DNA of 8,516 nucleotides from Nitrospirota bacterium (GTDB lineage Bacteria; Nitrospirota; Nitrospiria; Nitrospirales; Nitrospiraceae): contig JACRLS010000121.1 in the NCBI GenBank assembly GCA_016235225.1, forward strand, positions 1 through 8,516, given 5' to 3'. This document shows positions 1 to 5,919 of the stretch, piece by piece (position 1 is the stretch's first letter; each line of letters begins with the position of its first letter). Position numbers and translations under genes: made by a program. The notes beneath the pieces were generated by a model. That model saw only the letters and a program-made list of their open reading frames with translations. It was not told where the DNA came from and made no database searches.

Positions 1-555
1 AAGAGTTTTGGGAACCTCGACCAACTCATAAAAATAGTCAGGAGTTCCCTTCCTTAGTGCTCGAAGAATTAGGATTCGCTGAACCCCAGCCAAGGCACCA
101 AGAAACTGTGCTCTTAATCCTATTAGGTCACCAGGATCATCTCCCCACTGACCCCCGCCGAGTTCCATAAACTTCGAAATATGGATCGTATCCAAACGAA
201 TGGCCTTTGCAGCCTCAGTCTTGAGGGAGAAGTTTTCGCCTCTGATGCGTATGTCGTAGCCTCTCTGCCCACGCTGCGCAAGGGCTGCGTCGATGCCATC
301 CGTTTTCAATACGCTCTCAAGAGCATACTCGAACTTATCCTTTGAAAATGGTTCGCGAGAGAAGCAATGGTGAAGGCGCAGCACGTCGCCAAAATCATCC
401 AGTACACGCTCGGAGATGAGCCCTGAAGTGTTAGATTTCAAAAACTCTCGCGGGAGAGAGAAAACTCTGACAATACGATCAATAAGTTGGAGCCTATAAT
501 CTGAGAGCTCCGGGATCGCGGTGAGGAGATGTTCTATTCTTTCTGAGCGAGTCAT
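1..555 (-). CDS. SmaI-like type II restriction endonuclease, C-terminus cut off by window edge
   Basis: An open frame of 185 codons runs from ATG at 555 to base 1 without a stop, so the gene continues beyond the window. I read it as a relative of SmaI (cuts CCCGGG, about 247 residues). The recognisable blocks are a FGDxLxxHHxFS stretch near residues 55-66, GYDIRI at 99-104, SLKTEAAKAI at 110-119, IHISKFMELGGGQW at 124-137 and YELVEVPK at 176-183. SmaI, as I remember it, has the parallel blocks ALKTEAAKNI, IHVSKWMELGKGEW and YQLVEIPK in the same order. D101 with K112 and E114 is the likely PD-(D/E)xK-type metal site (inference). About 60-75 residues should be missing. No clear Shine-Dalgarno precedes the start; the ATG was chosen because the N-terminus then matches SmaI in length. 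Base composition is distinctly AT-richer than the genes to the right (26 G+C in the first 60 bases), suggesting horizontal transfer. No partner methyltransferase is visible in the window. The family call rests on recalled sequence, not an alignment. Confidence 0.7.
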   Translation of the reverse strand, partial: MTRSERIEHLLTAIPELSDYRLQLIDRIVRVFSLPREFLKSNTSGLISERVLDDFGDVLRLHHCFSREPFSKDKFEYALESVLKTDGIDAALAQRGQRGYDIRIRGENFSLKTEAAKAIRLDTIHISKFMELGGGQWGDDPGDLIGLRAQFLGALAGVQRILILRALRKGTPDYFYELVEVPKTL

Positions 556-607
556 TTGATGATAATGATTTCGACTGATGGATGGATGGGTCAGGCATGA
601 GTATTGA

Positions 608-686
608 CAGGGGGAATGAGCCATCAGAAAAAGGAGTCTTAATTGCCCATGAGACCGCGCGTTGCGCGAGCAGGGGGAATGAGCCA
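608..686. repeat. 16-bp direct repeat pair in the gap between deoC and the restriction gene
   Basis: CAGGGGGAATGAGCCA occurs exactly at 608-623 and again at 671-686, 63 bases apart start to start. The gap 556-763 holds no credible gene. It also contains a triple GATG at 577-588 and a small GC hairpin at 656-668 (CGCGC/GCGCG around a 3-base loop). Read on the minus strand, each copy starts TGGCTCATTCCCC, and the second is followed by TGTCAAT. This resembles the repeated transposase-binding sequences at ends of IS21-family elements (recalled resemblance, not searched). An alternative is a binding site for a regulator of the restriction gene, whose start lies 53 bases from the nearer copy. Confidence 0.6.
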
Positions 687-763
687 GCCCACGCAACCAT
701 CCCCTGCCTGTCGTCAGCCGGGGGCCTGTCCACCCACACGAAAGCCGGAAGAGCCATTTATTG

Positions 764-1492
764 TCAGTACGAGTGGTGAGCTGGGGCGCCGCCGCCATCT
801 GCTGAACGGCCGATCGCCGGCCCGGACGACCACTCCTGAGCAATCTGTACGCCGGCACTCGTCCCGATACGGTCGGCCCCGGCCTCGAGCATGGTCAACA
901 CGGTCGCGAGATCGCGAATCCCGCCCGACGCTTTCACTTTGGCCCGTCCGGCCACCGTCTCCTTCATGAGCCGCACGTCCTCCACCGTGGCTCCGGCAGC
1001 GCCGAACCCCGTCGAAGTTTTCACGAAGTCCATCCCTGCCTCCACTGCCAGCCGGCAGGCCATGATCTTTTCATCCCGCGTGAGATAACAGGTCTCTAGA
1101 ATCACCTTGTGTCCGGCTCCCGGAGTCGCCCGCACCACCTGTTCCATGTCGCGATGCACAAGATCGAAGTCGCCGGACTTCAGGCGGCCGATGTTGAGCA
1201 CCATATCGAGTTCGAGCGCCCCGCCGCCGACCGCTTCGACCGCTTGGGCTACCTTGGCCGCCGTGGTCTCCGAGCCGAGCGGAAACCCGATCGGGATGCC
1301 CACCCGGACCGGCGTGCCGGCGAGCGCCGCCACGGCTTCGGAGAGGAAGCAGGGCGGCACGAAGACCACGGTGAATCCGAAGCGGGAGGCTTCCTCGCAC
1401 AGACGCAGGACCTCGGCCTTCGTCGTGTCGGGCCTCAGGATCGTATGATCAAGTCTCGCAATGAGCGCGCGACGCAGATCGGGAGTCGTCAT
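764..1492 (-). CDS. deoC: Deoxyribose-phosphate aldolase (DERA)
   Basis: Cleaves 2-deoxyribose 5-phosphate to glyceraldehyde 3-phosphate and acetaldehyde in cytosolic deoxynucleoside catabolism. The 242-residue product is a complete class I aldolase of the DeoC family. It has LDHTILRPD near residues 14-22, ELDMVLNIG at 94-102 (D96 is the likely proton-relay Asp), FVKTSTGF at 156-163 with K158 as the Schiff-base lysine, and KASGGIRD at 187-194 with the second catalytic lysine K187. The barrel closes with RIGTSAG at 208-214. The roughly 25 residues after this are Gly/Ala/Ser-rich and not conserved in the family. The ATG at 1492 is the natural family start, although I see no strong Shine-Dalgarno. 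It lies 194 bases downstream of mltG, beyond a hairpin-rich spacer, so it may be a separate transcription unit. No other deo or nucleoside genes are nearby. Confidence 0.95.
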   Translation of the reverse strand: MTTPDLRRALIARLDHTILRPDTTKAEVLRLCEEASRFGFTVVFVPPCFLSEAVAALAGTPVRVGIPIGFPLGSETTAAKVAQAVEAVGGGALELDMVLNIGRLKSGDFDLVHRDMEQVVRATPGAGHKVILETCYLTRDEKIMACRLAVEAGMDFVKTSTGFGAAGATVEDVRLMKETVAGRAKVKASGGIRDLATVLTMLEAGADRIGTSAGVQIAQEWSSGPAIGRSADGGGAPAHHSY

Positions 1493-1502
1493 GAGTGGAG
1501 CC

Positions 1503-1560
1503 CCACGGCTTTAGCCTACTCCGCCGAAGTAGCTTGGCTACGAAGGCCGGGCAGCCGTGG
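1503..1560. repeat. Imperfect hairpin element (GAA-bulge type) inside an outer 8-bp inverted repeat
   Basis: CCACGGCT at 1503-1510 and AGCCGTGG at 1553-1560 are perfect inverted copies. Nested inside is CCGCC (1521-1525), GAA, GTAGC (1529-1533), TTG loop, GCTAC (1537-1541), GAA, then GGCCGG (1545-1550). This is a stem with a symmetric GAA/GAA internal loop and one extra C on the closing arm. There is no T-tract on either side, so it is not a standard rho-independent terminator. It belongs to the same group as the element at 1635-1660. Confidence 0.6.
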
Positions 1561-1572
1561 TCCCTCTAGTTT

Positions 1573-1593
1573 CTTCGGCGAAACCCGCCGAAG
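1573..1593. repeat. 8-bp hairpin, CTTCGGCG / CGCCGAAG
   Basis: CTTCGGCG at 1573-1580 and CGCCGAAG at 1586-1593 are perfect inverted copies around a 5-base loop. It shares the CGCCGAAG word with the flanking hairpins at 1521-1550 and 1635-1660, so the whole deoC-mltG spacer (1493-1686) is built of one degenerate repeat family. No credible gene is present in the spacer. Confidence 0.6.
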
Positions 1594-1634
1594 CATGTCC
1601 TCCTTCGCCCCAACCTTTGCCAAGGCTTCGGTGG

Positions 1635-1660
1635 GCCGCCGAAGCTTCAGCGAAGGCGGC
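1635..1660. repeat. GAA-bulge hairpin just downstream of mltG
   Basis: GCCGCC (1635-1640), GAA, GC, TTCA loop, GC, GAA, GGCGGC (1655-1660). The outer 6-bp stem is perfect and the GAA/GAA internal loop is the same as in the element at 1521-1550. It lies 27 bases past the mltG stop on the transcribed strand. No run of T follows, so a terminator role is possible only as a barrier hairpin. A competing pairing, CTTCGG at 1626-1631 with CCGAAG at 1639-1644, would be exclusive with it. Confidence 0.6.
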
Positions 1661-1686
1661 TGCGTAGGCGGGTGGAATTCCGCGGG

Positions 1687-2718
1687 CTACGACAGTTTTC
1701 GGTACGGCCGGCGCTGACACCTGTCCACAGCCCGTTCATGTTCCGTCAGCGTACTGGAAAAATAATGGGTGCCGTCGTTCCGTGACACGAAATAGAGATA
1801 CTGGGTCGCTGCAGGGAACAAGGCCGCTCGAATCGCCTCCGCCCCGGGACTGGCGATGGGGCCAGGCGGCAGGCCTCGGACACGATAGGTATTGTACGGA
1901 TTGGACGAGGAGAGATCCTTCTTGCGAAGATTCCCATCGAAATTCTTGATCCCGTAAATCACCGTCGGGTCGCTCTGCAACGGGATGTGGTGCTTGAGGC
2001 GGTTATGAAAGACGGAGGAGACATACTGCCGTTCTTCCCCGGCTCCGGTTTCCTTCTCGATCACCGACGCGAGCGTGAGCACCTCGTGAAACGACATCCG
2101 GAGCTCGGCGGCCCTGGTTTGGAGGTCGGCCGTAAAGACCCGCCGGAGTCCCTCGACCATGGCACTCAGGATTTCCTTGGATGATACATTGCGCGCAAAG
2201 CGATAGGTGTCGGGGAACAGATACCCCTCCAGGCTCGGGACCGTGAGCCCCAGGGTCTGGATGAACTCCCAGTCTTGTGCGAGTCGCTTGATGTCCTCGG
2301 CCCGGCCCAGGCCTTTCTGCTCGAAGGTCTGGGCGATCTGCGCCACGCTATACCCCTCGGGAATCGTCACGGAGTGCAACAGGACGTGGCCCTGGTGAAG
2401 TTCACTGAGGATTTCGCTCGGCCGCATGCCGGCATGGAGGGCATACTCTCCCGTCCGAACAGCTCTCCGGGTTTTGCTCAGCTTGTCCAACAGGACGAAG
2501 ACCCAGCGGTGCGCGATCAGGTGCTCGCGCTCCAGCAACGCCGCGACCTGTCGCAATGAGGCTCCCTCAGGAATATCGACGATTTTGACGGCGGGCCCCC
2601 CCGCACCATCAACCGGATTGAGGGGACGATCCAGCAGCCAGGGGACGGTCGCGGCCCCGGCATACCCGGCCATGCACACCACCATCACCAGCCAGGCCGC
2701 AATTCGCCACCGCCTCAT
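1687..2718 (-). CDS. mltG: Endolytic murein transglycosylase MltG (YceG family)
   Basis: Membrane-anchored lytic transglycosylase that cuts nascent peptidoglycan strands and is thought to set their length. The 343-residue product is full length. A positively charged N-terminus (MRRWR) is followed by one hydrophobic segment at about residues 6-29, the single inner-membrane anchor. A LysM-like region follows at about 45-130 (IPEGASLRQVA and IPEGYSVAQIA). The catalytic domain has LEGYLFPDTY at 163-172, LASVIEKET at 216-224 with E221 as the catalytic glutamate, VFHNRL at 236-241, LQSDPTVIYG at 247-256, NPYNTYRVRGLPPGPIASPG at 273-292 and HYFSSTLTEH at 318-327. The ATG at 2718-2716 overlaps the ruvX stop (ATGA), with a purine-rich GAGGAG close upstream, so translation is probably coupled to ruvX. 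The pairing of ruvX and mltG is common in bacteria. Confidence 0.96.
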   Translation of the reverse strand: MRRWRIAAWLVMVVCMAGYAGAATVPWLLDRPLNPVDGAGGPAVKIVDIPEGASLRQVAALLEREHLIAHRWVFVLLDKLSKTRRAVRTGEYALHAGMRPSEILSELHQGHVLLHSVTIPEGYSVAQIAQTFEQKGLGRAEDIKRLAQDWEFIQTLGLTVPSLEGYLFPDTYRFARNVSSKEILSAMVEGLRRVFTADLQTRAAELRMSFHEVLTLASVIEKETGAGEERQYVSSVFHNRLKHHIPLQSDPTVIYGIKNFDGNLRKKDLSSSNPYNTYRVRGLPPGPIASPGAEAIRAALFPAATQYLYFVSRNDGTHYFSSTLTEHERAVDRCQRRPYRKLS

Positions 2719-3215
2719 GGCTCCTCGGAGGAGGGAGGCGGTTCAGCCGGTATCGAGGCGGAGACCGACTCTCCCGCCGGGAAACTGGCCTCACCGGTCG
2801 ACAGGCTGTGGAGATAACTTTGCAGCAGGATGGCCGCAGCGATCCGGTCCACGATGCCTTTTCGCTTTCTTCGGCTCACGTTGGCTTGAATCAGCAGTTC
2901 CTCGGCAGACTTGGTGGTCAATCGCTCGTCCCACGCGACTACCGGCACGGTCAGCGACTGTTCCAACTGCTGGATGAACTGCTGCACGCTCTCGGCTTCC
3001 GGCCCCAGCGATCCGTTCAACCGGATCGGCAAGCCCATGACGATCTCGCGGACCTCGTGCTCGCGGACCAGTCGCTGAATGTGCGCCACGTCCTGCGCCA
3101 GCGTCCGACGCTCGAAGGTTTCGAGGGGCTGGGCCGTCCAACCCAGTTCGTCACTCAAGGCCACACCAATCCGCTTGGTGCCGGGATCCAAAGCCATGAT
3201 GCGTGTGCCAGCCAT
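2715..3215 (-). CDS. ruvX: RuvX/YqgF family pre-16S rRNA nuclease (putative Holliday junction resolvase)
   Basis: RNase H-fold nuclease. In E. coli the family member processes the 5' end of 16S rRNA; a Holliday-junction role was proposed earlier. With the start at 3215 the product has 166 residues. Family signatures are MALDPGTKRIGVALSD at 7-22 (D10 the first acidic metal ligand), IVMGLPIRLNGSLG at 58-71, DERLTT at 96-101 and KRKGIVDRIAAAILLQSYL at 117-135 (D123). The family core ends near residue 137. The last 29 or so residues are a Ser/Pro/Glu-rich tail that makes the protein longer than the usual 138-150. The frame stays open to an ATG at 3341, but those extra 42 codons lie entirely in intergenic word repeats, so I reject that start. 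The ATG at 3197 is an alternative. Neither candidate has a good Shine-Dalgarno. The stop overlaps the mltG start. Confidence 0.93.
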   Translation of the reverse strand: MAGTRIMALDPGTKRIGVALSDELGWTAQPLETFERRTLAQDVAHIQRLVREHEVREIVMGLPIRLNGSLGPEAESVQQFIQQLEQSLTVPVVAWDERLTTKSAEELLIQANVSRRKRKGIVDRIAAAILLQSYLHSLSTGEASFPAGESVSASIPAEPPPSSEEP

Positions 3216-3219
3216 CGGT

Positions 3220-3251
3220 TCGTCGCTCGTTTTTCGTCTCTCGTCGCTCGT
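3220..3251. repeat. 11-bp direct repeat just upstream of ruvX
   Basis: TCGTCGCTCGT occurs at 3220-3230 and 3241-3251, with a partial copy (TCGTC) between them at 3234-3238. This is part of the word-repeat spacer 3216-3382 between alaS and ruvX. No coding function is credible. Confidence 0.6.
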
Positions 3252-3272
3252 GAACCAATTCCGGAATCTGAT

Positions 3273-3318
3273 GATCTGTCGATCTGTCGATCTATTGAGA
3301 AGAATCTGTTGATCTGTT
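3273..3318. repeat. 8-base-period word repeat (GATCTGTY)
   Basis: GATCTGTC at 3273-3280 and 3281-3288 and GATCTATT at 3289-3296 follow without a gap. After 6 bases come AATCTGTT at 3303-3310 and GATCTGTT at 3311-3318. The period is 8, so translation across it in any frame drifts. This argues against the longer ruvX reading frame that passes through it. Its right part is also the left arm of the inverted repeat at 3304-3358. Confidence 0.65.
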
Positions 3319-3358
3319 GAGTGTCCGGAAATTCCGATCAATCAACAGATCAACAGAT
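3304..3358. repeat. 17-bp perfect inverted repeat between alaS and ruvX
   Basis: Bases 3304-3320 and 3342-3358 are perfect reverse complements (arms made of doubled ATCTGTTG words) around a 21-base loop. The loop contains a further small stem, CGGAA (3326-3330) with TTCCG (3332-3336). In RNA reading from alaS it would fold about 25 bases after the alaS stop. No U-run follows, so it is not a textbook terminator. It could be a processing or stability hairpin dividing alaS from ruvX-mltG, or a copy of a dispersed repeat. Confidence 0.65.
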
Positions 3359-3368
3359 GTCTTCCGCT

Positions 3369-3387
3369 TCACGCATCACGAGTCACG
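3369..3387. repeat. 7-base-period triple repeat carrying the alaS stop codon
   Basis: TCACG occurs at 3369-3373, 3376-3380 and 3383-3387, exactly 7 bases apart. On the coding strand these are three CGTGA words, and the TGA of the first is the alaS stop. A matching case is seen at the end of thpR (7595-7613). Confidence 0.6.
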
Positions 3388-5887
3388 TCTTTTTCACCGC
3401 CTGCTCAACCGCCTCGAATACTTTCGCCAGCGCCGAATCCAACCCTTCAGGATTCTTTCCGCCCGCCTGGGCCAACTCCGGACGGCCGCCGCCCGTCCCG
3501 CCTACTTCCGTCGCCATCGACTTGATCAAGTCTCCGGCCTTCACCTGAGCGATCAGATCCTTGGTCACGACGACGAGGAGCGAGACTTTTCCGTCAGCGG
3601 CCCCGCCGAGGGCGATCACGCCGCTCTGAAGCCGATCGCGCAGCCGGTCCCCCAGCGCGCGTAGCCCCGCCATATCAATGCCGTCGGCTCGCTGAACGTG
3701 CACCTTGATGCCCTGAATCGTCCGGACCTGGGCCTCTTCCTTGGCCCCGCTGGCCAGCTTGAGCTTCAAGGATTCGAGCTCGCGCTCCTTGTCTTTCAGT
3801 TGCGCCACGAGTTTCTTCACCTTCCCGACCACATCGGACGGTCCCGCCTTCAGGACCTCTCCCAGTTCGCGAATGTCGTGCTCCAGCCGCCGGACTTGCA
3901 TGACCGCCCCGGTCCCGGTCAGGGCCTCGATCCGTCGCACCCCTGCCGCCACGCCGGTTTCCGACACGAGTCGAAACAGCCCGATTTCGCCGGTGGCCCG
4001 GCAATGGGTGCCGCCGCAGAGTTCCTTACTGAACGAGTCGACCGTCACCACGCGGACCCGCTCGCCGTACTTGTCGCCGAAGAAGGCCATGGCGCCCGCC
4101 GCCACGGCCTCTTGAATGCCCATTTCCGCCGTCTGGACCCGATCGTTCCGCTGCACCCGCGCATTGACCAGTGATTCCACGTCCTCCACGTCGCGGGAGG
4201 ACAGGGGCTTAAAATGCGCAAAGTCGAAGCGAAGCCGATTCGGCGCGACCAGCGACCCGTATTGCTTCACATGCGGGCCGAGCACCTCCCGCAACGCGGC
4301 ATGGAGCAGGTGTGTCGCCGTATGGTTCTTCGCGGCGTCCTGCCGGGTCGTCGGATTGACAGAGGCATGCAGTTGGTGTCCCTGCCGCACGAGACCGGTC
4401 CGAACGACGCCCTTGTGCACCACGACGGAGGGTGCCGGCTTGGCCGTCTCCCGAATGTCGACGCGGCCTTCCGGCCCCTGAAGAAAGCCTTGATCCCCAA
4501 CCTGGCCACCGCCTTCTGGATAGAAGGGGGTTACATCCAACAGCAGTTCGACCTCCTCCCCTTCTTTCGCCTCCGCGACCTGACGCTCGCCGATCAGGAT
4601 GGCCTGCACCACCCCGTCAGCCTCCAGTCGCTCATAGCCGATGAACTTCGACGGCCCCACGCGTCCGGCCACTTCAGTCAGCACCGGGCTGACCGCAGCC
4701 ACTTCGAACGCCGCGGATTTCCTGGCGCGTTCCCGCTGCTCCTCGATCGCCCGCTGGAATCCGGACTCATCCAATTGCAGTCCCTGCTCGCGGCAGGCTT
4801 CGCCGATCAGATCAAGAGGAAAGCCGTATGTGTCGTAGAGCTTGAAGACCGATTCCCCGGACAGTGAAGATTGGCCGGCGGATTTGGTCTTACGTACAAG
4901 GTCGGTCAGAATCGGCAGGCCCTGATCAAGCGTCGAGATGAACCGCTCTTCTTCTCCCTGCGTCACCTCGGTGACCGTCCCCGCCGCCCCCTGCAATTCC
5001 GGATAGGCACTCCCCATCTGTTCCACCACCGTGGCCGTCAGCTCTCCGAGGAACGGCTCATTCACGCCCAGCAGTCGCCCATGTCGCGCCGCCCGCCGCA
5101 AGATCCGCCGGAGCACGTAGCCGCGACCTTCATTGGACGGGAGGACCCCGTCCGTCATCAAAAAGGTGATCGCCCGCAAGTGATCGGCCACCACGCGCAT
5201 GGACCGGTCGGCCGTGGCGTCCGCCCCATACCGGTGTCCCACCCGCTTCCCGATCGCGGCCAGAATCGGCGTGAAGAGATCGCTGTCGTAATTGCTGAAC
5301 CGGCCCTGCGCCACCGCGGCGAGCCGCTCGAGACCCATCCCCGTGTCGATGCTCGGCTTCGGGAGCGGCGTCAGCCGGCCATCCGTGCTGCGGTCAAACT
5401 GCATGAACACCAGATTCCAGATCTCGATGACGCGATCGCCTTCCCCGTTCGGCGTATCGTCGCCCGGAACAGAAGGCCCCTGATCGAAATGAATCTCGGA
5501 GCAGGGCCCGCAGGGGCCCGTATCGGCCATCTGCCAGAAATTGTCCTTCTCTCCGCACCGCACGAGGCGCGACGGGGATACGCCGATCTTCTGCCACAGG
5601 GCGTAGGCCTCGTCATCCTCCCGGAACACGGTGATCCAGAACCGGTCCTTCGCCAACCCCACACGGCTGGTCAGAAAATCCCAGCCGAAGTGGATAGCGT
5701 CCGCCGTGAAATAATCGCCGAAGGAAAAATTTCCCAGCATTTCGAAAAACGTATGGTGTCGACGGGTATAGCCCACGTTCTCCAGGTCGTTGTGTTTTCC
5801 GCCTGCCCGCATGCACTTTTGTGCCGTCACGGCCCGTCGGTAGGGGCGCCGGTCCTCACCGAGAAACACGCCCTTGAATTGATTCAT
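3383..5887 (-). CDS. alaS: Alanyl-tRNA synthetase, N-terminal end missing through a frameshifting deletion
   Basis: Charges tRNA-Ala with alanine and hydrolyses mischarged tRNA. The open frame gives 834 residues beginning at the conserved MNQF of the family block NAGMNQFK. The catalytic core is present (KHNDLENVGYTRRHHTFFEM at 31-50, GPCGPCSE at 124-131, DTGMGLERLA at 181-190, LPSNEGRGYVLRR at 249-261). So is the editing domain with its zinc site (HTATH at 522-526, CGGTH at 624-628), a coiled segment near 690-715 and the glycine-rich C-Ala domain (GGTGGGRPELAQAGG, 796-810). In intact AlaRS about 40 residues precede NAGMNQ and contain the SSSLVP..DPTLLFT block. Here the codons just upstream read QNAG and then depart from the family, with an in-frame TGA shortly before. 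ATG 5887 is therefore only where the frame happens to open. The original start is probably ATG 5919 (see 5884-5919). As written the protein should be inactive. Confidence 0.93.
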   Translation of the reverse strand: MNQFKGVFLGEDRRPYRRAVTAQKCMRAGGKHNDLENVGYTRRHHTFFEMLGNFSFGDYFTADAIHFGWDFLTSRVGLAKDRFWITVFREDDEAYALWQKIGVSPSRLVRCGEKDNFWQMADTGPCGPCSEIHFDQGPSVPGDDTPNGEGDRVIEIWNLVFMQFDRSTDGRLTPLPKPSIDTGMGLERLAAVAQGRFSNYDSDLFTPILAAIGKRVGHRYGADATADRSMRVVADHLRAITFLMTDGVLPSNEGRGYVLRRILRRAARHGRLLGVNEPFLGELTATVVEQMGSAYPELQGAAGTVTEVTQGEEERFISTLDQGLPILTDLVRKTKSAGQSSLSGESVFKLYDTYGFPLDLIGEACREQGLQLDESGFQRAIEEQRERARKSAAFEVAAVSPVLTEVAGRVGPSKFIGYERLEADGVVQAILIGERQVAEAKEGEEVELLLDVTPFYPEGGGQVGDQGFLQGPEGRVDIRETAKPAPSVVVHKGVVRTGLVRQGHQLHASVNPTTRQDAAKNHTATHLLHAALREVLGPHVKQYGSLVAPNRLRFDFAHFKPLSSRDVEDVESLVNARVQRNDRVQTAEMGIQEAVAAGAMAFFGDKYGERVRVVTVDSFSKELCGGTHCRATGEIGLFRLVSETGVAAGVRRIEALTGTGAVMQVRRLEHDIRELGEVLKAGPSDVVGKVKKLVAQLKDKERELESLKLKLASGAKEEAQVRTIQGIKVHVQRADGIDMAGLRALGDRLRDRLQSGVIALGGAADGKVSLLVVVTKDLIAQVKAGDLIKSMATEVGGTGGGRPELAQAGGKNPEGLDSALAKVFEAVEQAVKKT

Positions 5888-5919
5888 CCCGGCATTCTGT
5901 GCGCCGTTCGATTCACCAT
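5884..5919 (-). other. alaS: Stub of the original alaS start and deletion scar
   Basis: ATG at 5919-5917 overlaps the end of recX (stop 5915-5913) and has GGAAGGG just upstream, which suits a coupled alaS start. It reads MVNRTAHRMPG and then stops. MVNRTAH resembles a normal AlaRS beginning (compare MSKSTAE in E. coli), while the next bases encode the family block NAGMNQ in a different frame. The simplest reading is a join near 5896-5899 that removed about 31-33 codons plus one base (3n+1 nt). The length is inferred from E. coli AlaRS as I remember it. Confidence 0.6.

Noticed and set aside
494..757. An 87-codon open frame on the minus strand covering the gap between deoC and the restriction gene.
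   Set aside because: It overlaps the first 62 bases of the restriction gene out of frame, contains both direct repeats, and its product has no recognisable motif or composition of a real protein.
1109..1717. A 202-codon plus-strand frame opposite deoC and across the hairpin spacer.
   Set aside because: Antisense shadow of deoC in GC-rich DNA; deoC itself has all catalytic motifs, and the rest of the frame runs through repeats.
3216..3341. A 42-codon N-terminal extension of ruvX starting at ATG 3341.
   Set aside because: It translates the 8-base word repeats (STDQQILLNRSTDRQI-like) and lies before the normal family start at MALDPGT, so it is spacer.
3304..3358. Rho-independent terminator after alaS.
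   Set aside because: The stem is strong but no T-run follows on the minus strand, and the arms are AT-mixed word repeats, so it does not meet the usual pattern.
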